From assembly GCA_017445585.1 (NCBI GenBank), contig JAFSTX010000052.1:27610-91609 (forward strand): DNA of 64,000 nt. Reading direction: 5' to 3'. Made by a program: the position numbers and the translations under genes. The notes under the pieces are model-generated. The model did no database searches. It had not been told where the DNA came from and saw only the letters and a list, made by a program, of their open reading frames with translations. This stretch comes from Lachnospiraceae bacterium. GTDB taxonomy: Bacteria; Bacillota; Clostridia; Lachnospirales; Lachnospiraceae. Positions 41,328 to 49,974 of this stretch are shown here, piece by piece; position 1 is the first letter of the stretch; each line of letters starts with the position of its first letter.

Positions 41328-42488
41328 ATGAAAAAACTGTCGATACTCGGCTCTACAGGCTCCATCGGTACACAGACGCTGGAGGTAGTGCGGGCCAACA
41401 AAGACATAGAGATCACGGCGCTGGCGGCATTTTCGGACGTGGATCGCATGGAAGAGCAGGCGAGGGAATTCCTCCCCGGGCTTATCTGCATGTACGACTC
41501 CGATGCTGCCGGTGCGCTGCGCAGCAGGCTGGCTGATACAGATATATGCGTAGTTTCCGGGATGGACGGACTTGTCGCCGCGGCGCAGAGCGGGGCTGAC
41601 ATCGTGCTTACGGCTGTAGTCGGAATGGTGGGCATACTGCCTACGCTTGCAGCTATCGAAGCAGGCGCGGATATAGCTCTCGCAAATAAGGAGACTCTGG
41701 TCACGGCGGGCCATCTGGTCACGGCTGCGGTCAGGGAAAAAGGCGTCAGGCTCCTCCCGGTGGACAGCGAGCACTCGGCTATATTTCAGTGTATTCAGGG
41801 CAATAAAGGCAACGAGATAGACCGCATACTCCTCACTTGTTCGGGAGGCCCCTTCAGGGGGAAAACCCGGGCTGAGCTGGAGAATGTAACTGTAGAGGAT
41901 GCGCTGAGGCACCCCAGCTGGAACATGGGTAAAAAGATCACGGTCGATTGCGCGACGCTCGCGAACAAGGGGCTTGAAGTCATGGAAGCGGGATGGCTCT
42001 TTGACGTACCGGTCGACCGGGTACAGGTCGTGGTGCATCCCGGAAGCTATATCCACTCCATGGTTCAGTATGCAGACGGCGCTGTCATGGCTCAGCTTGG
42101 CACTCCGGATATGAAGCTTCCGATACAGTACGCGCTGTACTATCCGGAGCGCAGGTATCTTGCCGGAGAGAGGCTTGACCTGATAAAGGTCGGCAGACTC
42201 GAATTCTTTGAACCTGATACGGAGACTTTTTCTGCGCTTGCGCTGGCTCTGGAGGCGGGACGGACGGGAGGCAGCATGCCCACGGTCTTTAATGCGGCCA
42301 ATGAATGGGCGGTAGCCAGGTTCCTGAAGCACAGGATCGGTTTTACCGATATAGCGGAGAGTATAGCAAAGGCGATGAGCGCTCACCGGACGATCCCGGA
42401 TCCGTCTCTGGAGGACATACTCGGGACGGAGCAGTGGGTATATCATTATCTTAACAGCTATATCCCGGATGGGAAGGAGTCACGCTGA
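41328..42488 (+). CDS. dxr: 1-deoxy-D-xylulose 5-phosphate reductoisomerase
   Basis: 386 residues. NADPH-binding G-S-T-G-S-I-G-T-Q at 8-16, A-N-K-E-T-L-V near 122-128 and D-S-E-H-S-A-I near residue 146, plus H-P-S-W-N-M-G near 200, are the classical motifs. It performs the second step of the MEP isoprenoid pathway; ispG of the same pathway lies two genes further on. Confidence 0.97.
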   Translation: MKKLSILGSTGSIGTQTLEVVRANKDIEITALAAFSDVDRMEEQAREFLPGLICMYDSDAAGALRSRLADTDICVVSGMDGLVAAAQSGADIVLTAVVGMVGILPTLAAIEAGADIALANKETLVTAGHLVTAAVREKGVRLLPVDSEHSAIFQCIQGNKGNEIDRILLTCSGGPFRGKTRAELENVTVEDALRHPSWNMGKKITVDCATLANKGLEVMEAGWLFDVPVDRVQVVVHPGSYIHSMVQYADGAVMAQLGTPDMKLPIQYALYYPERRYLAGERLDLIKVGRLEFFEPDTETFSALALALEAGRTGGSMPTVFNAANEWAVARFLKHRIGFTDIAESIAKAMSAHRTIPDPSLEDILGTEQWVYHYLNSYIPDGKESR

Positions 42489-42509
42489 GCGTGACGGATG
42501 AGGTGTTTT

Positions 42510-43859
42510 ATGACATTTGTCAGCATTTTAGTAGGAATACTCATATTCAGTATACTTGTCATCACTCACGAGTTCGGCCATTTCATCATGGCCAGGATCT
42601 TTAAGATCGGCGTGATCGAGTTCTCCGTGGGCATGGGTCCCAGGATCTGGAGTCATCAGGGCAAAAGGACGAGATTCAGTCTCAAGGCGATCCCCTTCGG
42701 AGGCTCCTGCAGCATGGTCGGCGAGGACGCGGCCGGAGGCGGAGAAATAGGACTTGCAGATGAGGAGGATGAGGAGCTGCGCGAGATGATCGCGCGCGCC
42801 GGAGACTCTTTCCAGACCAAGTCGGTCTTTGCGCGTATCTGCACGATCATCGGAGGACCGCTCTTTAATATCCTGACCGCGCTGATACTGGCGGTCATCA
42901 TGGTCTCCATGTCGGGAACAAACCCCGCAAAGGTCTATAACGTGGCCGCAGGCTATGGCGCAGAGACGGCGGGGATACAGGTCGGTGACGAGATCCTCTC
43001 AATAAACGGTTCCGGCATCAGCGTAGGCCGTGAGATACAGCTTTATCTCTATACGCATCCGCTCGGGGACACGGTGACCGTAGAGTACCTGCGCGACGGC
43101 GAGAAGCACAGCGTGACTTATGATCCGACTTTTGAGGCCTACCGTCTGGGTATCAGCTATACCGCCGATACTTCGGGAGCAACCCTCAGCGATGTTGCCT
43201 CGGATTCTGCGGCGGCGATCGCGGGTCTCGTGGCAGGAGATATCATCACCTCTATCGACGGTACCGGTATCACGACCGGCGAGGACATGCAGAAATACTT
43301 CGCCGAGCATCCGCTCGACGGATCTGAGATCACGGTTACCTACAGACGCACCGGCACGGAAAAAAGCGCGGTCATTATGCCGACCCAGGTAAAGGACAGC
43401 ACGCTTGGTTTCGCCGCATCCTACTACTCCGAGGAACCTACCTTCGGTTCGGTTCTTACGGGGTGTGTGAAGGAGACGGTGTATGCCGTCAAAAGCGTGA
43501 TCTATTCGCTCCGCATGCTCTTTACCGGTCAGGCCGGACTCAAGGACCTCTCGGGTCCCGTCGGCATAGTCAGCGTGATAGGTGATACCATCACCACCAG
43601 CGCTGAAGTCGGGATAAGCACGGTAGTGATCAACCTGCTCAGCCTCTCGGTACTCCTGTCCGTGAACCTCGGTATCGTGAACCTTTTCCCGTTCCCGGCT
43701 CTGGACGGCGGGCGTCTGGTGCTTCTGATCATCGAGGGCATCACGCGCAAAAAGCTTCCTCCGAAGGCAGAAGGTATATTAAATATGGTGGGCTTCGTCC
43801 TGCTGATGATACTTATGGTCGTAATATTCTTCAGCGACCTGATGAAGCTGTTTAGTTAG
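42510..43859 (+). CDS. rseP: Site-2 metalloprotease RseP
   Basis: 449 residues. H20-E-F-G-H24 in the first membrane helix is the zinc site, and N-L-F-P-F-P-A-L-D-G-G-R near the end supplies the third ligand. Two PDZ domains lie between (about 135-230 and 235-310); most Firmicute members have one, the two-PDZ layout is as in E. coli RseP. It cleaves membrane-embedded anti-sigma factors or signal-peptide remnants. The ATG at 42510 is favoured by GAGGTG upstream; an in-frame ATG four codons earlier is the alternative. Confidence 0.93.
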   Translation: MTFVSILVGILIFSILVITHEFGHFIMARIFKIGVIEFSVGMGPRIWSHQGKRTRFSLKAIPFGGSCSMVGEDAAGGGEIGLADEEDEELREMIARAGDSFQTKSVFARICTIIGGPLFNILTALILAVIMVSMSGTNPAKVYNVAAGYGAETAGIQVGDEILSINGSGISVGREIQLYLYTHPLGDTVTVEYLRDGEKHSVTYDPTFEAYRLGISYTADTSGATLSDVASDSAAAIAGLVAGDIITSIDGTGITTGEDMQKYFAEHPLDGSEITVTYRRTGTEKSAVIMPTQVKDSTLGFAASYYSEEPTFGSVLTGCVKETVYAVKSVIYSLRMLFTGQAGLKDLSGPVGIVSVIGDTITTSAEVGISTVVINLLSLSVLLSVNLGIVNLFPFPALDGGRLVLLIIEGITRKKLPPKAEGILNMVGFVLLMILMVVIFFSDLMKLFS

Positions 43860-43911
43860 TTTTCTGATTCGGCCGCGCAGGGTATCCTGTCCCCGCGGTA
43901 TTAGGGAGAAA

Positions 43912-44967
43912 ATGAAACGAAGAGTATCCAGAGAAATAAACATAGGCGGCGTAGTGATAGGCGGAAGCCATCCGATCGCGATCCAGTCCATGACGAATAC
44001 TCCGACTGCGGACGTGGAGGCTACGGCAGCGCAGATACTGAGGCTTGAGGAGGCCGGCTGCGAGATCATCCGTGCCACGGTAAATACGCCAGAGGCGGCC
44101 GAAGGCTTTGCGCAGATCAAAAAACGCATACACATCCCGCTCGTCGCGGATATACACTTTGACTACAGACTGGCCATAGCGGCCATAGAGGCCGGTGCAG
44201 ACAAGATACGCATCAATCCCGGCAACATCGGAGACAGAGACAGGATAAAGGCCGTCGTGGACGCCGCAAAGGCCCGCCGCATCCCGATCAGGGTGGGTGT
44301 GAACTCCGGCTCGCTGGAGAAGTATATCGTAGAGCGCGACGGGGGAGTCACTGCAGCAGGGCTGGCCGAGAGCGCCATGAACGCCGTCCGCACGGTAGAA
44401 GATCTGGGCTATGACGATCTGGTCGTAAGCATCAAATCCGCCGACGTACCCATGTGCATAGAGGCTCACGAGCTCATAGCCGGTCAGACTGATCTGCCGC
44501 TCCATGTGGGGATCACGGAAGCTGGCACCGTCAGAAGCGGTGTGATCAAATCCGCCGTAGGCCTCGGAGCCATCCTCTCGAGAGGTATCGGAGATACCGT
44601 CAGGGTATCGCTCACGGGAGATCCGGTGGAGGAAGTCAGGGCTGCAAAGAGTATCCTCAGAGACCTCGGACTGCGGCGCGGCGGAATAAACGTCATCAGC
44701 TGCCCGACCTGCGGGCGGACGCAGATAGACCTGATATCGCTGGCGAACGCTGTCGAGGATCTGGCCGCGCGCTATCCTCACCTGGATCTTAATCTGGCAG
44801 TCATGGGCTGTGTGGTAAACGGCCCCGGCGAGGCAAAAGAGGCTGACCTTGGGATAGCCGGAGGAGCGGGAGAGGGCCTGCTCATAAAACACGGCGAGAT
44901 CATCAGAAAGCTGCCCGAATCAGAGCTGCTTTCGGCCCTCACTTATGAACTTGACCACTGGAAGTAA
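43912..44967 (+). CDS. ispG: 4-hydroxy-3-methylbut-2-enyl diphosphate synthase (flavodoxin-type, IspG)
   Basis: 351 residues. S-C-P-T-C-G-R near 264 and M-G-C-V-V-N-G-P-G-E-A near 301 contain the three cysteines that hold the 4Fe-4S cluster. P-I-A-I-Q-S-M-T-N-T near the N-terminus is also typical. It performs the reductive ring opening in the MEP pathway. proS, often found between ispG and polC, is absent here; polC follows after five bases. Confidence 0.97.
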   Translation: MKRRVSREINIGGVVIGGSHPIAIQSMTNTPTADVEATAAQILRLEEAGCEIIRATVNTPEAAEGFAQIKKRIHIPLVADIHFDYRLAIAAIEAGADKIRINPGNIGDRDRIKAVVDAAKARRIPIRVGVNSGSLEKYIVERDGGVTAAGLAESAMNAVRTVEDLGYDDLVVSIKSADVPMCIEAHELIAGQTDLPLHVGITEAGTVRSGVIKSAVGLGAILSRGIGDTVRVSLTGDPVEEVRAAKSILRDLGLRRGGINVISCPTCGRTQIDLISLANAVEDLAARYPHLDLNLAVMGCVVNGPGEAKEADLGIAGGAGEGLLIKHGEIIRKLPESELLSALTYELDHWK

Positions 44968-44972
44968 CATAG

Positions 44973-47900
44973 ATGAAATCACTTTTTGAAACACTGCCTA
45001 ATCTCGATATACCCGCGAATCTGCGAGCATGTCTCTCCGACGCCATGGTGGACCGTGTGGTCATGAGCGCGGACCGCCAGAAGGTCCGCATCGAACTTAT
45101 CTGCCGCCAGCTCGTGAGCAGGAGGCAGATCAACGCCCTGTCGGGCCATATCAAGAGACAGTTCTTTGCACGCGATGAGATAAAGGTCCAGGTCGCCGAG
45201 CATTTTGACCTGCCGGATATTACCGCCGCAGGTCTCATGGATCAATACGGAGAGAGCATAGCAGAGGAGCTCAAGGAGAACTCTCTCATTTTTTATACCT
45301 TTTTTGAGGGCTCGGAGGTCAAAACTTCCGGCACGACCCTTGAACTGATCAACGACAATAACGCAATGAATGCGAATACGGCGCCTCTGGTGCTGGATTA
45401 CCTCAGAAAAATAGTAAACGAGCGCCTCGGGACGAAAGTGGACGTGAAGATCACGCTGGCAGGGGAGCGCAGGGAGTCTCCGGCCGCTGCTTCCGACACG
45501 CCTGCCATCTCCGGCGGAGATAAGCCTGTATTCAGAAGAAAGCCCAAAGGCACGAAGCTTGTGGCCTCTCAGGGTTTCGGATACGATTTTTCAGGCGCTT
45601 CGGTCTCGATATCCGATATCACCGACGGTATCGGTGAGGTCATCACCAAAGGACAGGTGGTCGTCGTCGACGAACGTACGCTCAAGACCGGGAACCTGCT
45701 CTTTGTCGCCACAATCACAGATTTCCACGATTCCATACGTGTAAAGGTCTTTGCCAAGCCCGAAGAAGCCGAAGTGCTGAAGGGCGTGCTCAAGGCCGGC
45801 AACTCCGTCATACTCAAAGGCGATGCCGTCTACGACAGCTATGATCACGAAGTCGTGATCCAGCAGGTAAAGGGCATTAAGTTCACCGATCGCGTCAGAT
45901 ACGGGCTCTCAGACGACTGCGACGAAAAGCGCGTTGAGCTGCACTGTCATACAAAGATGAGCGATATGGATGGTGTGAGCTACGTGGGTGATATCATCGA
46001 AAAGGCTGCCAACTTCGGGCACAAGGCCATCGCTGTCACGGATCACGGCGTGGTCTACGCCTTCCCCGACGCGATGAACGCCGCCAAAAAGATGGCAAAA
46101 AAGGGCAAGCCGATCAAGATAATATACGGCTGCGAGGGATATCTGGTCGAGGACCGCGACTGCAGGAGCGTCGAGGACGTGATGCAGCAGAGAATGTATC
46201 ATATAATCCTGCTTGCGAAGAACGATATCGGACGTATCAATCTCTACCGCCTGGTATCCGAGTCGCATCTGACATACTATCACAGGCGCCCGAGGATCCC
46301 GAGATCACTCCTCATGGAGTGCCGCGAGGGCCTGATCATCGGCTCGGCCTGCGAGGCGGGCGAACTGATACGCGCCATCGTCGAGAAGGAGCCGGAGGAG
46401 GAGATCATTCGCCGGGCCTCATTTTATGACTATCTCGAGGTACAGCCCATAGGAAATAACGCATTCATGGTCCGCGAAGGCCGCTTCGGCATTAAGACGG
46501 ACGATGATCTGCGCGCGATCAATAATAAGGTGATCGAGCTCGGAGAGCAGCTCGGAAAACCTGTCGTAGCCACGAGTGATGTACATTTTCTCAATCCCGA
46601 GGACGAGATCTACCGTCGTATCATCATGGCGGGCATGGGTTACGAAGACGCAGATTATCAGCCTCCGCTGTATCTTCATACCACTCAGGAGATGCTGGAC
46701 GAATTCGCCTATCTCGGCCGCGAAAAGGCTCACGAGATAGTTATAGACAACACGAACCTGATAGCCGATATGTGCGAGGATATCCTGCCGGTACGTCTGG
46801 ACAAATGCCCTCCCGTCATCGAAGGCTCCCAGGAGAATCTGAAAAAGATCTGCTATGAGAGGGCTCACGATATGTACGGAGATCCGCTGCCCGCCATAGT
46901 GCAGGAGCGTCTGGACAAGGAGCTGAATTCCATCATAGGCAACGGCTATTCGGTCATGTACGTCTTTGCTCAGATGCTGGTCAAGGATTCGGTGGACCAC
47001 GGCTATCTCGTGGGTTCGCGTGGGTCGGTAGGCTCGTCGCTCGCCGCAACCATGTCGGATATCACCGAGGTCAATCCCCTGCCGCCGCATTACCGCTGCG
47101 GAAAGTGCCGTTACAGCGAGTTTGACTCAGAAGAGATCCGCAGCTGCGCGGGTCTGACCGGCTATGATCTGCCGGACAAGGTCTGTCCCGTCTGCGGTGC
47201 GCCTCTGATCAAAGAGGGCATAGATATACCTTTTGAAACGTTCCTTGGCTTTAAGGGCGACAAAGAACCCGATATCGATCTGAATTTTTCCGGAGAGTAC
47301 CAGTCCAAGGCCCACGCATATACCGCGGAGCTTTTCGGCGACGGATATACCTTCAGAGCGGGAACCATTTCGGGACTTGCAGACAAAACCGCCTACGGCT
47401 TTGTCAAAAAATACTTTGAAAGCAGGAACGAGATCCGCAGAAACTGCGAGATTGACCGCCTGACGCTCGGCTGCATGGACGTTCGACGCTCCACGGGCCA
47501 GCACCCGGGCGGCATAGTCGTCATGCCCAGAGGCGAGAACATATACTCCTTCACGCCGATCCAGCACCCCGCGAACGATATGAAGACAGATATCGTGACG
47601 ACACATTTCGATTATCATAAGATAGAACAGAACCTGCTGAAATTCGATATACTCGGACATGAAGATCCCACGATGATGCACCGTCTGCAGGAACTGACGG
47701 GGATCAAGCCGACATCGATCGCGATAGACGATCCAAAGCTCTATTCGCTTTTTAAGGATACCTCCGCACTCGGCATCACGCCGGAAGACATGGGAGGAAC
47801 GCCGCTCGGTACCCTCGGCATACCTGAGTTCAATACGGATTTTGCCATGCAGATGCTTATCGAGGCAAAGCCCGACGGATTCGCCGACCTCGTGAATATC

Positions 47901-48728
47901 GCCGGACTTGCCCACGGTACAGCAGTGTGGATGGACAATGCCCGCGATCTGATCCTGTCCGGCACCGCGACGCTGCGCAGCGCCATCTGTACGCGTGACG
48001 GCATCATGCTCGCTCTGATCGGCTACGGTATGGATCCCGCCGAGTCATTCGCCATCATGGAGGCCGTCCGCAAGGGTAAGGTCGCCAAGCACGTCGAGGG
48101 CCGTTGGGAAGACTGGAAAAAGGATATGAAGGAGCACGGCGTGCCCGACTGGTACATCGGCTCCTGTGAGAAGATAGAGTACATGTTCCCCAAGGCTCAC
48201 GCTGCCGCCTATGTAATGATGGCCCTGCGCGTGGCGTATTTCAAGATCTATCATCCGCTGGAATTCTACGCCGCGTATTTCGGTATCCGCGCTGACGGCT
48301 TCAGCTACGAGAAGATGTGCATGGGCTTTGACAGGCTCATGGAGAACATAGAGTTTTATAAAAAGAATCTGGACAAGCTGACCAAGCTCGAGAAGGATAC
48401 ATATAATAAGGCGATGCGCGTAGCCCACGAGATGTACGCCCGCGGCTATGAGTTCATGCCGATAGATATCTATAGGGCGCACCCGACGAAGTTCCAGGTG
48501 ATAGACGGGCGCATCATGCCTTCGCTGACGAGCATCACAGGGCTCGGGGAGAAGGCCGCGGAGCAGCTCTCTGCAGAAGCCGCCAGAGCGAAGTTCCTCT
48601 CAAAAGAAGACCTGATCTCACGCTCCCATATCTCGTCGACCATAGCTGACGTCATGGAGGATATGGGCCTGCTCGGCGGTATCCCCAAGACCAATCAGAT
48701 CAGTCTCTTTGACATGATGCTGGAATGA
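44973..48728 (+). CDS. polC: DNA polymerase III alpha subunit, PolC type, without inserted exonuclease domain
   Basis: 1251 residues, about 180 shorter than normal PolC. Order: N-terminal domains and OB fold (1-310), PHP domain (about 315-600), polymerase with a four-Cys zinc finger (C709-G-K-C ... C738-P-V-C) and P-D-I-D-L-N-F-S near 767-774, then the fingers and C-terminal region. In standard PolC a DEDD 3'-5' exonuclease is inserted in the PHP domain between the conserved Glu (here E388) and His (here H410). Only 21 residues lie between them here, so that domain is missing. The PHP metal ligands are all present: H324, H326, D333, H358, E388, H410, C460, D536, H538. It is the main replicase and last gene of the cluster. 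Confidence 0.95.
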   Translation: MKSLFETLPNLDIPANLRACLSDAMVDRVVMSADRQKVRIELICRQLVSRRQINALSGHIKRQFFARDEIKVQVAEHFDLPDITAAGLMDQYGESIAEELKENSLIFYTFFEGSEVKTSGTTLELINDNNAMNANTAPLVLDYLRKIVNERLGTKVDVKITLAGERRESPAAASDTPAISGGDKPVFRRKPKGTKLVASQGFGYDFSGASVSISDITDGIGEVITKGQVVVVDERTLKTGNLLFVATITDFHDSIRVKVFAKPEEAEVLKGVLKAGNSVILKGDAVYDSYDHEVVIQQVKGIKFTDRVRYGLSDDCDEKRVELHCHTKMSDMDGVSYVGDIIEKAANFGHKAIAVTDHGVVYAFPDAMNAAKKMAKKGKPIKIIYGCEGYLVEDRDCRSVEDVMQQRMYHIILLAKNDIGRINLYRLVSESHLTYYHRRPRIPRSLLMECREGLIIGSACEAGELIRAIVEKEPEEEIIRRASFYDYLEVQPIGNNAFMVREGRFGIKTDDDLRAINNKVIELGEQLGKPVVATSDVHFLNPEDEIYRRIIMAGMGYEDADYQPPLYLHTTQEMLDEFAYLGREKAHEIVIDNTNLIADMCEDILPVRLDKCPPVIEGSQENLKKICYERAHDMYGDPLPAIVQERLDKELNSIIGNGYSVMYVFAQMLVKDSVDHGYLVGSRGSVGSSLAATMSDITEVNPLPPHYRCGKCRYSEFDSEEIRSCAGLTGYDLPDKVCPVCGAPLIKEGIDIPFETFLGFKGDKEPDIDLNFSGEYQSKAHAYTAELFGDGYTFRAGTISGLADKTAYGFVKKYFESRNEIRRNCEIDRLTLGCMDVRRSTGQHPGGIVVMPRGENIYSFTPIQHPANDMKTDIVTTHFDYHKIEQNLLKFDILGHEDPTMMHRLQELTGIKPTSIAIDDPKLYSLFKDTSALGITPEDMGGTPLGTLGIPEFNTDFAMQMLIEAKPDGFADLVNIAGLAHGTAVWMDNARDLILSGTATLRSAICTRDGIMLALIGYGMDPAESFAIMEAVRKGKVAKHVEGRWEDWKKDMKEHGVPDWYIGSCEKIEYMFPKAHAAAYVMMALRVAYFKIYHPLEFYAAYFGIRADGFSYEKMCMGFDRLMENIEFYKKNLDKLTKLEKDTYNKAMRVAHEMYARGYEFMPIDIYRAHPTKFQVIDGRIMPSLTSITGLGEKAAEQLSAEAARAKFLSKEDLISRSHISSTIADVMEDMGLLGGIPKTNQISLFDMMLE

Positions 48729-48820
48729 TCCGTGGAAATGTGTTTAAAGCGAAGGAACAGTCAACCTGACAAATCTATCCGGGATTATGCAAGTGTTATA
48801 CAAACGGGAAATAAAAGAGA

Positions 48821-48849
48821 TTGACATACTTTTTATGCAGAGTTAGAAT
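48821..48849 (+). promoter_or_regulatory. Sigma-A promoter of the LacI-type regulator gene
   Basis: Perfect TTGACA, a 17-base spacer and TAGAAT. The predicted start near 48856 coincides with the operator that follows. Confidence 0.75.
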
Positions 48850-48855
48850 GACGAT

Positions 48856-48871
48856 AATGAAACGGTTCATT
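48856..48871. promoter_or_regulatory. LacI-family operator 1 (autoregulation)
   Basis: AATGAAACGGTTCATT, an almost perfect palindrome with the central CG typical of LacI-family sites, positioned at the transcription start of the regulator gene. Confidence 0.75.
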
Positions 48872-48886
48872 ATCTGACGGACGCAT

Positions 48887-49921
48887 ATGAGCAAAGACAG
48901 AGTCACAATTAAAGATATCGCGAAAACTGCCGGTGTTTCGGTAGGAACCGTAAGTAAATTCCTCAATGGCGGAAGCGGGATAAAAGAGTCGAACAGAGCC
49001 CGTATCCAAAAGGCCATCGAGGATATGAACTATACCGCAAACAGCGTCGCGCGCATGCTTGCTCATAATCCCATCTGTCTCGGGGTGATCCTTCCTTCAG
49101 ATTTTGGTACGTATTTTGATTCCCTGCTTGATGGCATAAAAGCCAGAGTCGATAGTCTTTCCGACCATAAGGTCACTGCGATATATGGCAGATATGTAGA
49201 CTATAATGACAGTGAAAAGATCGAGGAGATCCTTTCCGCATTTTTCAGCAGGAAAGTTGACGGGATCATTATGGCACCGTCTGTATCAACCGATAACAGT
49301 GCAATATTGAAAAGACTCAAGACATCGAACATCCCTATCGTTTCGATCATATCAAAGATCACGGATCTTACCTGCGTCGGTCATGTTATGGTCGATACGT
49401 TCCTGTCCGGCGAAAAAGCTGCGGATATGGCAGAACTGGTATTGAATAAAGGAGAAACGGCAGCAGTATTCACCGGCAGCCTGTCCATACCCGAACACAG
49501 GGAAAAAGTTGAGAGCTTTCTGCTGCACTGCGCCAGGAACGGAGTGCGTGTTTCAGAGACCATAGAAGCACATGAAGATCTTGAAGCTGCCTACAACAGT
49601 GCATGCAGGCTCATGAAAGATGAAAGGAACGTTCGCTTCCTGTATGTGACTACGGCCAACTCGCTTTCTATCTGCAAGGCAATAGAAGATATGGGACGGA
49701 TCGGTGAAGTAAAAATGATGGTTACCGACGTGCTTCCCGGAATGAAAGAATATGCAGAGAAGGGCGTTATCGTAGCTGCTCTTGATCAGCACATGCACAG
49801 ACAGGGAGAGTTGGCAGTAGATATCCTCTACAGTTATCTGACTGACAGCCAGATCGGCACAGTAACAGAAAGCACTGACAGAAGTGTTGTTCCGGGACTG
49901 CTTCTCAGAACGGGTATCTGA
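48887..49921 (+). CDS. LacI-family transcriptional regulator of the glycoside operon
   Basis: 344 residues. The helix-turn-helix, T-I-K-D-I-A-K-T-A-G-V-S-V-G-T-V-S at 7-23, is followed by the hinge helix (N-S-V-A-R-M-L-A near 50) and a periplasmic-binding-protein-like sensor domain with no membrane anchor. It represses glycoside genes until a sugar binds. Two near-identical operators flank the gene, one at its own start and one directly before the rhamnosidase. The inducer is probably a rhamnose- or galacturonate-containing fragment. Confidence 0.92.
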   Translation: MSKDRVTIKDIAKTAGVSVGTVSKFLNGGSGIKESNRARIQKAIEDMNYTANSVARMLAHNPICLGVILPSDFGTYFDSLLDGIKARVDSLSDHKVTAIYGRYVDYNDSEKIEEILSAFFSRKVDGIIMAPSVSTDNSAILKRLKTSNIPIVSIISKITDLTCVGHVMVDTFLSGEKAADMAELVLNKGETAAVFTGSLSIPEHREKVESFLLHCARNGVRVSETIEAHEDLEAAYNSACRLMKDERNVRFLYVTTANSLSICKAIEDMGRIGEVKMMVTDVLPGMKEYAEKGVIVAALDQHMHRQGELAVDILYSYLTDSQIGTVTESTDRSVVPGLLLRTGI

Positions 49922-49939
49922 TGTTTTTTTAAACAAAAA

Positions 49940-49953
49940 ATGAAACGATTCAT
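49940..49953. promoter_or_regulatory. LacI-family operator 2, before the rhamnosidase gene
   Basis: ATGAAACGATTCAT matches operator 1 at all but one centre position and lies 21 bases before the rhamnosidase ATG. No clear promoter is visible in the 19 bases before it, so it may act by blocking polymerase reading through from the regulator gene or by looping with operator 1. Confidence 0.7.
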
Positions 49954-49974
49954 AAACTGACAGAGGAGAGATTT

